From the NCBI GenBank assembly GCA_016709495.1, contig JADJMS010000019.1, positions 1-64,000 of the forward strand: a stretch of 64,000 nucleotides of DNA, written 5' to 3'. Below are positions 1-9,879 of this stretch, in pieces. The translations under genes were made by a program, and so were the position numbers. The notes under the pieces are model-generated. The model saw only the letters and a program-made list of their open reading frames with translations. It was not told where the DNA came from and searched no databases. This stretch comes from Candidatus Dechloromonas phosphorivorans (lineage in GTDB: Bacteria; Pseudomonadota; Gammaproteobacteria; Burkholderiales; Rhodocyclaceae). Numbering within the stretch: the first letter of the stretch is position 1; every line of letters begins with the position of its first letter.

Positions 1-126
1 TCAGGACACCGAATCAGAAAAAGTGGGCGGAATTGTAGCGAAAACCACCACCCCGCCTGTGATTCGTTGCGATCGGGATGTCCATTCACAAAAGCTTGCG
101 GCACAATGGCGACATGGAGGTAGGCG

Positions 127-1455
127 ATGGTTACAAAAGGCTTGGTCGAAAAATTGCGTTCGATGATGGGCCCCAGCAGCGCCCGGACAACGCTGACCGC
201 ACGTGGACTTGAGCGTTTGCGTGCGCAGTTGAACGAATGTGCCGCCGGCCTGGGTGGCGAGGTATCGGCTCGGACACGGGCGGCACGACTGGCGGAAACC
301 TACCTGGGTCTCGATGACGATGGACGCAAACGTTTTCTTAAAATTATTGCTCTCGAATTCGGCCCGACGCCGGAAGCTGTTGCGCTGGCCCATGCCGAAT
401 ATCAAAAAGTCGTTGGCAGCCCCGGTCAATGGAAGGCCGAGGCGGCGTTGCGGGCGGCAATGCGCTCTTCACGCATCCGCATCCTGACGCAGTTCAACGC
501 CATTCCCCAAGGGGTAAAATTTCTTGTCGACCTGCGCGCCGATTTGTTGCGTTTCCTCGAACAGGACCGCGATCTGGCCGTGCTTGACCGCGAATTGGAA
601 TCACGTCTCAACGCCTGGTTTGATGTCGGTTTTCTCGAATTGCAACGCATCACCTGGAACTCACCGGCGGCCTTGCTGGAAAAACTGATCGAGTACGAAG
701 CGGTGCATGAGATCCGCTCGTGGACCGACCTCAAGAACCGGCTCGACTCGGATCGCCGGCTTTACGCCTTTTTCCACCCGCGCATGCCGGCCGAGCCGCT
801 GATTTTTGTCGAAGTGGCCCTCACCGATCACCTGGCCGACAATGTTCAAGCACTGCTTGATGAGCAAGCGCCAGTATTCGACCATCGCAAGGCACATACA
901 GCCATCTTCTACTCGATTTCCAACACGCAGCGCGGCCTGCGTGGTGTTTCTTTTGGCAGCTTTTTGCTGAAGCGGGTGATCGACGATCTCAAACGGGACT
1001 TTCCCAAACTCGACCAGTTCGCCACCCTGTCGCCGATGCCAACACTGGCTACCTGGGTCGGCAAAAACCCGCAGTTGCTGGCCGAGCTAGGAATTGAACT
1101 GGCACCAGACGAACTCGCCTCCGGCACCTGGGCAAATGATGCCAAGCAAGCCCGCCGCCTGCGCGACCCTCTACGTCAACTTGCTGCAAACTATCTGGCA
1201 AGCGCAAAACAGAGCAATGGCCATACCGCCATGCCATTTGATCCGGTATCACGCTTCCATCTTGGCAATGGGGCGCGGGTTGAAAGCCTCAATTTCATGG
1301 CCGACACGTCGGCCAAAGGTTTTCGCCAATCATACGGCCTGATGGTGAATTACCTTTACGAGCTTGATGAGATCGAAACCAATCTCGAAGCTTTCGCCAG
1401 CACCGGCAGCATCGCCATGTCGGCAACGCTGCGCCGCCTGGCGAGGAAGAAATAA
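127..1455 (+). CDS. Malonyl-CoA decarboxylase
   Basis: The 442-residue product should convert malonyl-CoA to acetyl-CoA and CO2 in the cytoplasm, removing malonyl-CoA or feeding malonate use. The N-terminal half is the helical domain of the family. The C-terminal catalytic half carries the family stretch FATLSPMPTLATW near residue 300 and the block around NGARVESLNFMADTSAKG near residue 380, which includes the acyl-CoA site. Length fits bacterial members (about 430-470 residues). A purine-rich TGGAGGT lies about 5 bases before the ATG. It stands alone: no malonyl-CoA synthetase or transporter gene follows. Family assignment is firm; physiological role is inferred. Confidence 0.93.
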   Translation: MVTKGLVEKLRSMMGPSSARTTLTARGLERLRAQLNECAAGLGGEVSARTRAARLAETYLGLDDDGRKRFLKIIALEFGPTPEAVALAHAEYQKVVGSPGQWKAEAALRAAMRSSRIRILTQFNAIPQGVKFLVDLRADLLRFLEQDRDLAVLDRELESRLNAWFDVGFLELQRITWNSPAALLEKLIEYEAVHEIRSWTDLKNRLDSDRRLYAFFHPRMPAEPLIFVEVALTDHLADNVQALLDEQAPVFDHRKAHTAIFYSISNTQRGLRGVSFGSFLLKRVIDDLKRDFPKLDQFATLSPMPTLATWVGKNPQLLAELGIELAPDELASGTWANDAKQARRLRDPLRQLAANYLASAKQSNGHTAMPFDPVSRFHLGNGARVESLNFMADTSAKGFRQSYGLMVNYLYELDEIETNLEAFASTGSIAMSATLRRLARKK

Positions 1456-1944
1456 CAGCGCAAGCTTTGCCCGGCTACATGATTGATTGGCTATTGCCTG
1501 ATGCTCCGATGGCGCAGAGTATTCAATACTCGCACCCAGGCACTGATCCAAGCGTGTACGCGAAAAGTACGCTTCGCCCAACAATAAAACCATGATGCCA
1601 TCGCTAAATGCAGGGATTATTTCCGGCATTTTTGCCTGCTCGGGCACACCAATAGTTGTCCCGCGCAATCAAATCATTCGCTAATAAACCTAAGCAACAA
1701 CCCATCAAACTGATCGCCGGAAAGATCAAGCAACCGTTTGATATACCTAATTTCCCGGCAAACCAGACTGTATGAACGCTGATTAACCATGCCAGTTCAT
1801 GCAAACAGCACTCCAAAGCAAGAATTTACAAAAACACGAAACACTTCGGAAAATGCGATGTATCAGTAAGCATTACTCGACTAGTTCGATATGTTTTTAA
1901 CCACTAGGATGAATCTTGTCACCAACACAAATGGATTAAACATC
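1456..1944. other. Intergenic stretch, no convincing gene
   Basis: About 490 bases without a supportable gene. It is more AT-rich than its surroundings. A perfect 7-bp inverted repeat with a 1-base centre lies at 1517-1531, and a second imperfect one at about 1552-1576. Two minus-strand frames are open here but have no recognisable family or ribosome site. It may hold the promoter of the HPF-like gene, but I cannot mark boxes with confidence. Confidence 0.4.
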
Positions 1945-2310
1945 ATGCAAGTCGATATTCGTGCCAGAGGTTTTGAATTGACAGAAGGGCTACGCCAGCA
2001 CACTGAACGACGCCTGGATTTTGCACTTGGATGGGCGGATTACGATATTCGGAAAGTCGCCGTGCGTCTTTTCGATATTAATGGTCCGCGCGGCGGCGAA
2101 GACAAGTGTTGTCGCATCCAGATCACATTACCCAATGCGCAGGATGTGGTGATTGAAGATACGGAGGCTGATCTCTATTTAGCCATCGACCGCGCAGCAG
2201 AACGAGTTGAAAACTCGGTAGCACGCCGACTGGAGCGACAAAAGGAACACAAGCATGGCACATTCAAAAAAGCCATCGTTGACGATGACAAGACTACGGT
2301 TGATGAATAA
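1945..2310 (+). CDS. HPF/RaiA-family ribosome-associated protein
   Basis: A 121-residue protein starting MQVDIRARGFELTEG, the beta-alpha fold opening of the HPF/YfiA (sigma-54 modulation) family that binds the 30S decoding region and stabilises inactive ribosomes in stasis. The start at 1945 gives the family N-terminus; the open frame extends 18 codons upstream to 1891 but that part has no family match. Basic residues near the C-terminus (ERQKEHKHGTFKK) fit rRNA binding. The protein is slightly longer than short HPF and lacks the long-HPF dimerisation domain. It is followed by a P-type ATPase, UspA and CBS gene, a grouping typical of low-energy or low-oxygen stress loci. Confidence 0.82.
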   Translation: MQVDIRARGFELTEGLRQHTERRLDFALGWADYDIRKVAVRLFDINGPRGGEDKCCRIQITLPNAQDVVIEDTEADLYLAIDRAAERVENSVARRLERQKEHKHGTFKKAIVDDDKTTVDE

Positions 2311-2485
2311 GGAAAATCTTGCGATGCGTCACCAGGAAATAGCCCGGACAAACGGGTTTGCATGCCCTTCCTTTGCCATCCCGGCTTGAGGTGACGCTCA
2401 AGGCAAGACCAAAATACGTATCAACACGTTGATCACGCCTCGTTTATTCCCCCATCCCACTCATGAGCAGTACAGGGTGGGCTGA

Positions 2486-5064
2486 ACCGGCATCAATCCA
2501 TCAGCTCAGGAAGCTACGCCACGTCCGCTCTGGCTCAAATTCATTGATCAGTTCAAAAATTTTCTGGTTATTGTCTTGCTGCTTGCTGCCGGCTTATCCT
2601 GGGCCATCGGCGACCTGAAAGATGCAGCGGTCATTCTCATCGTCGTGTTTCTCAATGCCGGCCTTGGCTTCTGGCAGGAGCACCGGGCCGAGCGCACCCT
2701 GGCTGCACTGAAGGAAATGTTGGCGGCACATGCCCGAGTCCGTCGCGATGGCAAGGTATCTGAAGTCGAAGCCAGCCAGTTGGTACCCGGCGACATTGTC
2801 CTGCTCGAAGCCGGTGACCGGGTACCTGCCGATGGTCGCCTGCTGGTTGCCCACAATCTGGAGGCAGAAGAAGCCGCGCTAACTGGCGAGTCACACGCAG
2901 TGGACAAACACACCCGCGTACTTGAAGGCGCAGAGCTGGCACTGGGCGACCGCCTCAACCTCTTGTTCATGAATACCGTTCTCACCCGTGGCCGGGCCGA
3001 ACTGTTAATCACGAATACCGGCATGCGGACCGAAATGGGCAAACTGGCCGGCATGATCGCCGGGGCTGAAGAAACAGAAAAGCCCTTGCAACGGCAACTG
3101 GATACGCTGGGCAAAAAACTGGCCGCAATTGCCGGTATGGTCGTCAGCCTGATTTTCCTGATCGATTTCATGCGCGGCCAACCGTGGACCGAGGCTGCGA
3201 TGACCGCTGTTGCTTTGGCTGTTGCTGCGATTCCGGAAGGGTTGCCAGCGGTCGTCACCGTCACCCTCGCCATTGGCATGTGGCGAATGGCGAAAAATCG
3301 CGCCATCCTCAAGAAGTTATCAGCAGTCGAAACACTAGGTTCGACAACCGTGATTTGTTCGGACAAAACCGGCACCCTGACCTTGAACCAGATGACCGCA
3401 CGTGCCGGTTGGTTTGCCGGGCAGCGCTTCGTGGTCAGCGGCGAAGGCTATCGGGCGGAGGGCAAAATCAATACGGTAGCCGATACCGATTTGCGCCCCT
3501 TCCTTTTGCCAATGGTATTGTGCACCGACTCTCGCGTAAACGATGGGCAATTGATCGGCGACCCTACTGAAGGTGCCCTGTGGGTACTGGCCGCCAAAGG
3601 CGGGATCGAGCCGGAGAAGGAACAGGCACATCGCCCGCGTATCGCCGAAATTCCGTTTGATTCGGCCCACAAATTCATGGCCACCTTCCACCATGCGGGT
3701 GAAGTGGTCGAAATGTTCATCAAGGGTGCACCGGACGTTTTGCTGTCACGCGCCTCTCAGCGCCTCACCATAAACGGTGAGCAGCCTATTGATGACACAT
3801 CCCGCCAACAAATTGAACAGGATAATCTGGCCCTCGCGGATCTGGCGCTGCGCGTACTGGCTGTCGCCCGACGCATCATCCCGGCACGCGACTTTGACCC
3901 GGCCGGCGATCTGACGGTTTGGGCCGATCAACTGACCTTCCTGGGACTGGCCGGTTTGATGGATCCACCGCGCAGTGAGGCCAAATCAGCAATTGCCCTG
4001 TGTTTCGAGGCTGGCATCCAGGTCAAGATGATCACGGGCGATCACAAGGCGACAGCCGCCGCAATCGCCCGTGAACTGGGCCTGCATGGCCAAGTGATCA
4101 GCGGTGCCGAGCTGGATGGACTGGACGAAGCAGCCCTCGCCTCTCGCGTGAACGACATCACCGTCTTCGCCCGCGTTTCGCCAAGCCACAAGGTACGCAT
4201 CGTTCGGGCGCTGAAAACACTGGGCCACGTCGTTGCCATGACCGGCGATGGCGTTAACGATGCCCCCGCCCTGAAAGCGGCCGATATCGGCGTGGCGATG
4301 GGTATCACTGGAACGGCCGTTACCCGTGAAGCGGCAACGCTGGTACTCACAGATGACAATTTTGCGACCATTGTCCGCGCCGTCAAAGAAGGGCGTGTGG
4401 TTTACGACAACATTATCAAATTCGTCCGCTTCCAGTTATCCACCAACATCGCCGCAATTCTGACGGTACTCGCTGCCACGCTGCTCGGCTGGTCAGCCCC
4501 GTTTACTGCCATTCATCTACTGTGGATCAACATCATCATGGATGGCCCGCCAGCCATGACCCTCGGTATCGAGCCAGCTCGTCCCGGCATCATGACCGAC
4601 AAGCCACGTTCGCAGCGAGCACAGATTCTCAATTCGGGCCGCCTGATACGCTTGTCTCTCTATGGCCTGACCATGATGATCGGAACGCTGTACATGTTCC
4701 ATCACGGCACCACCAGTCACAACCCCTCCTATGCATTGACCCTGGCCTTCACAACCTTTGTGTTATTCCAGTTTTTCAATGTATTCAATGCCCGTTCGGA
4801 AAATAGCTCAGTCTTCAACAAGAATTTTTCAGCAACGGCAAACTCTGGCTGGCCCTTGCTGCCGTCCTGGGGATGCAAATAGTGGCGGTTCATTGGGGGC
4901 CGGCACAGGCCATTTTCGATACCGTAGATCTGCAACCAGACGACTGGCTGCTGGCCATCGGAGTTGCATCCTCGGTACTCCTCCTGGATGAGGGGCGCAA
5001 GTTTCTCACCGGCTTGGTAACAAGCAAACAAATGATTCCCGATACCTCGGGCAAATCAGGGTAG
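2486..5064 (+). pseudogene. Cation-transporting P-type ATPase, N-truncated and frameshifted
   Basis: P2-type (Ca2+/Na+-like) ATPase. Visible features are the actuator TGES loop, PEGLP in M4, the phosphorylation motif DKTGTLT (Asp codon 3362-3364), hinge motif TGDGVNDAPALK and M6 sequence WINIIMDGPPAMTLG. Homology begins at PRPLWLKF (about 2519), just before M1; an in-frame TGA at 2483-2485 blocks extension, so the usual 40-residue cytosolic N-terminus and a normal start codon are missing. At the other end the frame breaks at a run of five T (4825-4829); one more T would join it to the next frame, which carries the last two membrane segments to 5064. The start shown is only the first in-frame codon. 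UspA follows 16 bases downstream. Confidence 0.85.
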
Positions 5065-5080
5065 AAACAAGGAGATAACA

Positions 5081-5506
5081 ATGCGAACCGTTCTTTTAGC
5101 CGTAAATCAATCGCCGTCCTCTTTCGAGGCAACGCTCTACGTCATCAAATTTATTAAAACACACGGACCACTCACGGTACACGTAGTCAATGCTCAACCC
5201 GACCCCTTGCCCTGGCTGCCTCACGACGAGGTTCAGGAGGCCATCGAAGCTCACCTTGCGGTCGAGACACATACCGGGTTGCTGCATGAAGAACAGATAC
5301 CTTGCCAAATTCATAAAAGGCATGGTGTGGCCGCCAGAGTTTTAGCTGCAATGGCCGATGAACTCGGTTGTGATCACATCATCTTGGGCACTCGTGGTCT
5401 GAATGCTTTGAAAGGAATGCTTTTGGGTTCGGTAACAACCGAGGTTTTGTACATGGCTAACGTTCCGGTGATCTGCGTCAAAGGAAAGCACCCGGATATT
5501 CTTTAA
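5081..5506 (+). CDS. Universal stress protein, UspA family
   Basis: A single 141-residue Usp domain. The C-terminal half has the ATP-binding signature G-x2-G-x9-G-S, seen as GTRGLNALKGMLLGS at about residues 104-118, followed by the usual VLYMANVPVICVK strand, so it is probably an ATP-binding Usp. A clear ribosome site (AAGGAG) lies before the ATG. It sits between the P-type ATPase and a CBS fragment, all on the plus strand, suggesting one stress-related transcript with the HPF-like gene. The specific stress is not evident from sequence. Confidence 0.9.
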   Translation: MRTVLLAVNQSPSSFEATLYVIKFIKTHGPLTVHVVNAQPDPLPWLPHDEVQEAIEAHLAVETHTGLLHEEQIPCQIHKRHGVAARVLAAMADELGCDHIILGTRGLNALKGMLLGSVTTEVLYMANVPVICVKGKHPDIL

Positions 5507-5529
5507 TTTCTTGGCAAGGCTGACATCTC

Positions 5530-5955
5530 ATGTTTACCGTTTATGGCATCACAGGTCAGACTTTCAGCGGAACACTGGAGGAAATGAACCGTGTTCACGC
5601 ACTTGAGATGGTTCGATCGACACGTCAGCTGACACGTGAAGATAGCACTCTATACCTCGAGGTTGAAAATCCACCGTCACAGCAGGCGGTGGTAGCCGCT
5701 TACAAAAAAATGTTGCCGCCCGAAATCGAGCAGGGGCCGCTCTATCATGCCGGGCATATCATGCAGCGCAAGGTAATTACCCTTCTTGATGGCGATACAC
5801 TGGCGCATGCTTGGCGAACATTAAGCGAAAACCGTATCCACCAAGCACCACGCAATTCACAACAGATCGACGCTGACCGAACAATCACAGCCTTTACCAG
5901 CAGCAATCCAGCGGGCAAACAGTCGGCGAGCGAAGCTTTCCCCGGCCTGCGGTAG
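5530..5955 (+). pseudogene. CBS-domain protein, C-terminally truncated
   Basis: The first about 107 residues look genuine: a short N-terminal region and then the start of a CBS domain (HIMQRKVITLLDGDTLAHAW, then LSENRIHQAP). Where the CBS strand should continue (about 5850) similarity stops and the frame runs on antisense to the convergent cysteine-cluster gene until 5955. The remaining CBS half, and any second CBS domain, is missing. This looks like a deletion or rearrangement junction. Intact relatives bind adenosyl nucleotides and often accompany Usp proteins. Start ATG at 5530, 23 bases after uspA. Confidence 0.65.
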
Positions 5956-6177
5956 CCAGCCGAGGTAGTTTCCAGGCCGGACAAGCAGACCACACTGATA
6001 GCGGCCCTGCCCGGACGACCATTCAAGGGCGGGACAAGGACCAATTTTTTGCAGAAAGCGCAAGCGGGCTACCGGGCAGGTTTCCAGCGCGCAACAGACA
6101 CCGCAACCATTACAGGGCTGGCCTTCATCCGGTTTGGCCGGCGCTGCATGGTGAAGATGAATTACTTTTTCGTTCAT
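5857..6177 (-). CDS. YkgJ-like cysteine-cluster (Fe-S/zinc) protein
   Basis: About 106 residues from the ATG at 6177. The protein has CNGCGVCC near the N-terminus, then ETCP, a further CP, CGLL and a C-terminal CDC, the spaced-cysteine pattern of the YkgJ/CxxCxxCC family, thought to hold an iron-sulfur cluster or zinc. The longer frame to 6231 adds 18 residues without family character. Its 3' end overlaps the abnormal tail of the CBS fragment, so both probably meet at a rearrangement junction near 5850-5860. Function unknown. Confidence 0.6.
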   Translation of the reverse strand: MNEKVIHLHHAAPAKPDEGQPCNGCGVCCALETCPVARLRFLQKIGPCPALEWSSGQGRYQCGLLVRPGNYLGWLPQAGESFARRLFARWIAAGKGCDCSVSVDLL

Positions 6178-6242
6178 GTTGCGAAATGAACCTTGTCCAG
6201 CTAAATTAATCCAACGCCTGTAACAAACCAAAGGAGCGACCG

Positions 6243-6368
6243 ATGAAAAGATTGATTTCTGCCCTGCTTGTTGCCGTATTCGCGATTGGCAGCGTTTCTG
6301 CCATTGCTTGCGGCGACAAGGCGAAAGATGAAAAACAGATGAGCACGCCTAGCAAGCCAAAGGTCTAA
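6243..6368 (+). CDS. Small secreted or lipoprotein-like peptide (41 aa)
   Basis: A short gene with ATG at 6243 preceded by AAAGGAG at ideal spacing. The product begins MKRLISALLVAVFAIG, a clear signal peptide, followed by SAIACGDK, a weak lipobox-like cysteine, and a short lysine-rich tail ending PSKPKV. A strong hairpin terminator follows 20 bases after the stop. This combination of ribosome site, signal peptide and terminator argues for a real gene. Function unknown; such small secreted peptides are common and poorly described in Rhodocyclaceae. Confidence 0.6.
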   Translation: MKRLISALLVAVFAIGSVSAIACGDKAKDEKQMSTPSKPKV

Positions 6369-6387
6369 GTGCACTGTATGCATAGTG

Positions 6388-6415
6388 AAAGGCAGCTTCG
6401 GCTGCCTTTTTAACT
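6388..6415. terminator. Bidirectional intrinsic terminator
   Basis: Nine-base stem AAAGGCAGC (6388-6396), TTCG loop and GCTGCCTTT (6401-6409), followed by T-rich sequence on the plus strand and preceded by A residues, so it can serve both the small secreted peptide and the convergent M23 peptidase gene. Confidence 0.85.
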
Positions 6416-6416
6416 T

Positions 6417-7265
6417 TTACGGCCGTGCAAGTAAAAGCTCTGGATCGACCGGCGTGTTGTTGAGGATCACCGCCCAGTGCAGATGTGGGCCGGTAACGCG
6501 TCCGGTGGCACCGACAGCACCTAAAATTTCACCCTTTTTTACCGGTTGACCGTAACGAACATCAATACGCGACATGTGCATGTAAGCGCTGATCAGGCCT
6601 TGCCCATGGTCGATGAAAACCGTATTGCCGTTGAAGAAATAGTCGCCGGTATTGGCAACGACGCCATCGGCTGGCGCCTTGATCGGCGCACCGGTGCCAA
6701 CCGCCACATCCAACCCGGCATGTGGATTGCGCGGCAGACCGTTGAAGATACGGCGCAGGCCGAAGCGGGAGGAAAGCGGGCCGGTCGCCGGCAACAGGAA
6801 ATCCGTTTCCGGCATATTCGCGGCAAAATTGCGTTTGACCGCTTCCGTGGTTTCCTTTTCCTTGGCGATGCGTGCCAGATCGTCCGGATTTGGCTCGACC
6901 TTGCGCTTATCCTTGATCGTCAAGCGTTGCTCCGGGTAATTCTTGATGCCGACTGTGACTTGGCGAAGTGTTACGGTCGACCCGCTTTTTACGCTGATTT
7001 CCATCTCACCCGGCAAGGTATCAAGCGGAATGCCAAGCAGTGCAAACCAGCGTCCGTTATCGCGCACGACGGCCAGCGGCTGCTCACCCCAACGGGCAGT
7101 CGGAGCCGACTGTGCCAGACCGAGATCAAGTACGGCAACGCCACCCGGCACCGGCGCATTTTTTGGTAGTGCGCCGGCGAGTGGGGCAATCAAGCTCAGC
7201 ACCAAGGCAGCGATGCAGCGAGCCAGCGCTGTGTTCAGAGCTGTGCTGCCTTGAAGGTATTGCAC
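6417..7265 (-). CDS. M23 family (LytM-type) metallopeptidase
   Basis: The 282-residue protein has an N-terminal signal or anchor segment (ALVLSLIAPLAGALP), a central region, and a C-terminal LytM/peptidase M23 domain. Zinc ligands are visible in HAGLD (about residue 182) and HLHW (about residue 261), with the usual GNTVFIDHGQGLISAYMH core between. It should act in the periplasm, either cutting peptidoglycan peptide cross-links or as an amidase activator; both motifs are complete, so activity is plausible. The 5' end overlaps the upstream zinc metallopeptidase remnant by 31 bases, so the start is not certain. It ends at a bidirectional terminator. Confidence 0.88.
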   Translation of the reverse strand: MQYLQGSTALNTALARCIAALVLSLIAPLAGALPKNAPVPGGVAVLDLGLAQSAPTARWGEQPLAVVRDNGRWFALLGIPLDTLPGEMEISVKSGSTVTLRQVTVGIKNYPEQRLTIKDKRKVEPNPDDLARIAKEKETTEAVKRNFAANMPETDFLLPATGPLSSRFGLRRIFNGLPRNPHAGLDVAVGTGAPIKAPADGVVANTGDYFFNGNTVFIDHGQGLISAYMHMSRIDVRYGQPVKKGEILGAVGATGRVTGPHLHWAVILNNTPVDPELLLARP

Positions 7266-7886
7266 TGGTTCATATCACCAGTTTCAAAACCCGCTTTGAA
7301 CCAGCGCATCCGTTGGGCAGAACTGCCATGCGTGAAGCTTTCCGGCACGATACGACCTTGCGACTGTTGTTGCAGGCGATCATCACCAATCGCGGAAGCG
7401 GCGGTCAGCGCGGCTTCCAGATCGCCCGGCTCCAGCACGCCTTTCATGGTGTCAGTGCGCTTGCCCCAGACACCAGCCAAACAGTCGGCCTGCAGCTCCA
7501 TGCGCACCGAAAGTGCATTGGCTTCGGTTTTGCTGGCGCGCTGCTGCGCGCTGTGTACCTTGTCGGCTATGCCCAGCAAATTCTGCACATGGTGGCCGAC
7601 TTCGTGAGCAATCACATAGGCCTGGGCAAACTCGCCGGGTGCCTTGAAACGCTCCTTCAGTTCGCGGTAGAAGGCGAGGTCAATGTATACCTTCTGGTCA
7701 CCCGGGCAGTAAAACGGCCCCATCGCAGATTGCCCGGTACCGCAGGCAGTTGGCGTAACGCCGGTAAACAGTACCAGTTTGGGTTCCTTATATTGACGAC
7801 CATTGGCGCGGAACACTTCGTTCCAGGTATCTTCGGTCGAGGCCAGCACCTTGGTTGTCACTTTCGCGTTCGTTGTCCATGCGCAT
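7235..7886 (-). pseudogene. YpfJ-like neutral zinc metallopeptidase, internal deletion
   Basis: The C-terminal zincin domain is clear: MGPFYCPGDQKVYID, then HEVGHH with zinc ligands, and ELQADCLAGVWG downstream. The true N-terminus also survives at 7886 as MRMDNERESDN, matching the family opening, with a plausible ribosome site. It joins directly, and out of frame, to sequence beginning VLASTEDTW near 7850. Relatives have about 60-65 residues between these points, including a glycine-rich stretch and the single transmembrane helix; these are gone. The gene cannot give a normal membrane-bound protease as written. It starts 12 bases after pyrF, suggesting co-transcription. Confidence 0.78.
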
Positions 7887-7898
7887 GGCGGTTTTTCC

Positions 7899-8711
7899 TT
7901 AACGGTACTGGTTGATGGCGTCGCGGGTTTCCTGCGCCACCTTGCGAGCTGCTGCTGCAAATTGTTCATCCTTACCGGCATAGAGAATGGCACGGGATGA
8001 GTTGATCATCAAGCCGGTGGCATTTTGAGTACAGCCGGCCTTGACTGTCGCTTCAATATCTCCACCCTGCGCGCCGATACCCGGCACCAGCAGCGGCACG
8101 TCGCCAACGATTTCACGGACGCGGGCGATTTCTGCCGGGAAAGTGGCACCGACCACAAGACTGATCTGGCCGGAAGTGTTCCACTCCTGCGCCGCCAAAC
8201 GAGCAACGCGCTCATAAAGTTTCTCACCACCTACATCAAGGAATTGCAAGTCGGAACCGCCGGGGTTGGAGGTGCGGCAAAGCAGGATAACGCCCTTGTC
8301 CGGATAGGCGAGATAGGGATCAACAGAATCGCGGCCCATATAGGGGTTGACCGTAACCGCGTCCGCTTTGTAGCGTTCAAAGGCTTCGATCGCGTATTGC
8401 TCGGCGGTTGAGCCAATATCGCCGCGCTTGGAGTCAAGAATGACCGGAATGCCGGGGTGCTTTTCGTGAATGTGGGCGATCAGGGCCTCAAGTTGGTCTT
8501 CGGCACGGCGGGCGGCGAAGTAGGCGATTTGCGGCTTGAACGAACAGACGAGGTCAGCCGTCGCATCAACGATGGCGGCGCAAAACTCGAAAATTGCATC
8601 GTCACGCCCCTTGAGCTGGGCGGGGAATTTGGCCGGATCAGGGTCAAGACCGACGCAAAGCAGGGAATTATTCTTTTGCCAGGCGGCAGCCAGCATTTGG
8701 GTAAAAGTCAT
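7899..8711 (-). CDS. pyrF: Orotidine 5'-phosphate decarboxylase (type 2)
   Basis: Converts OMP to UMP, the last step of de novo pyrimidine synthesis. The 270-residue length and the catalytic stretch DSKRGDIGST near residue 95 are those of the longer type-2 PyrF subfamily. VPGIGAQGGD near residue 215 is the phosphate-binding loop. The ATG overlaps the stop of the upstream methyltransferase gene by four bases (ATGA), indicating translational coupling in one transcript. Confidence 0.95.
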   Translation of the reverse strand: MTFTQMLAAAWQKNNSLLCVGLDPDPAKFPAQLKGRDDAIFEFCAAIVDATADLVCSFKPQIAYFAARRAEDQLEALIAHIHEKHPGIPVILDSKRGDIGSTAEQYAIEAFERYKADAVTVNPYMGRDSVDPYLAYPDKGVILLCRTSNPGGSDLQFLDVGGEKLYERVARLAAQEWNTSGQISLVVGATFPAEIARVREIVGDVPLLVPGIGAQGGDIEATVKAGCTQNATGLMINSSRAILYAGKDEQFAAAARKVAQETRDAINQYR

Positions 8712-9876
8712 ACAACATCCTTGGGCAAAAATCGCAAGAAACTATCCGGCAAAACGCTGGTTTGCAGGCTGCGCTGGGTAAATAGAAAGCGGCCATCGCA
8801 GACAAAACCGAGCTCTTGCCAATTCACTTCCTTGTTCAACATGATCATGCACTGAATCAAATCACGGCGCGGCATGCGCTGGTTTTTGGTAAACAAGGCC
8901 AGCACCGAACCGTCGAAACTATTACAGTCATGCAGGAAGAAAGGTTCTGGTCGGCGGGTTCGGCCATTGACGTAAATCCGTGGGTGCAGATTGATCGGAA
9001 AGGCGCGCCCCCATTGCCACCAGTTGCTTTCGTCAAAGGTCGTGACGCGGCGGGCGAGTAATTCAGCTTTGTGCTTTTCCAGATGCGGATGCTTGATGCC
9101 GTAGAGCATGCGGCGCGTCTCGCCGGTTTCCGCTGTCTTCGAGCAGACAAATTCCATATTGCCCTTGGGATGCGTAAAAATCGCATCCGCCCCGAAACCG
9201 CACCCACCTTGACCGAAAAAACATCAGAAAAGCGGACACCGTAGTGTTCGCGCAGGAACATCAACTGGCCATCGGCCTCGGCAAAGCGTCGGCCATCCGC
9301 CATCAGGCGATCCATGCGGCCCTTTTCAAAACGGAAGATGGCGCAATTCGGCGTGTGCTCGTCGAAAACCTTGGCATCACCTGTTTCGTAAAAATGCGTA
9401 ATGCTGCCCTGCTCATAGAGCCAGGTGTTCAGCTTCTTGGCGGCCGTCAGCTTGATCAGCTCACGCGGGACAATGAAAACCAGCTCACCACCGGGTTTCA
9501 GGTGACGAACACATTTCTCGATAAAAAACAGAAACAGGTTACTGCGCCCATCGAAAAGATCAGATTTCAGGCGTTTTTTGGTGTCGACCGCAACATCCTG
9601 AAAACGAACGTAAGGCGGGTTGCCGATGATGGTGTCGAACTGCTCTGTCAGCGGGTAATCGAAAAAGTCGCCAAGCTGCACACCGTCGGACACGACCGCC
9701 GGATCAATTTCGATCCCGACACAATCGGCCTGCCGTTCACGCAAGGCACTGAAAAATGCGCCATTACCGGCGGAAGGCTCCAGCACTCGCCCCTTGTTCG
9801 TACAAAGATCGAGCATGAAATTCACGACCTTGGGTGGTGTGAAAACCTGGCCGAGTTGAGCGATGTTGCGCGTCAT
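8708..9876 (-). pseudogene. DNA adenine N6-methyltransferase, frameshifted
   Basis: Class I AdoMet methyltransferase of the TaqI/Eco57I type. The N-terminal catalytic domain has LGQVFTPPKVVNFML, the AdoMet-binding EPSAGNGAFF and the catalytic NPPY (in IIGNPPYVRF). The C-terminal target-recognition half continues in another frame: the break lies at a run of four C (9190-9193), and one more base restores KVGAVSGAD followed by the second frame. Joined length is about 389 residues. No restriction gene is adjacent. Upstream is a small cysteine protein (3-base gap); downstream pyrF overlaps by four bases. Epigenetic or DNA-repair roles are both possible. Confidence 0.8.
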
Positions 9877-9879
9877 GAA

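Noticed and set aside
1604..1816. Minus-strand open frame in the gap after the malonyl-CoA decarboxylase gene
   Set aside because: No ribosome site, no recognisable family, and it lies in AT-rich sequence where such frames occur by chance.
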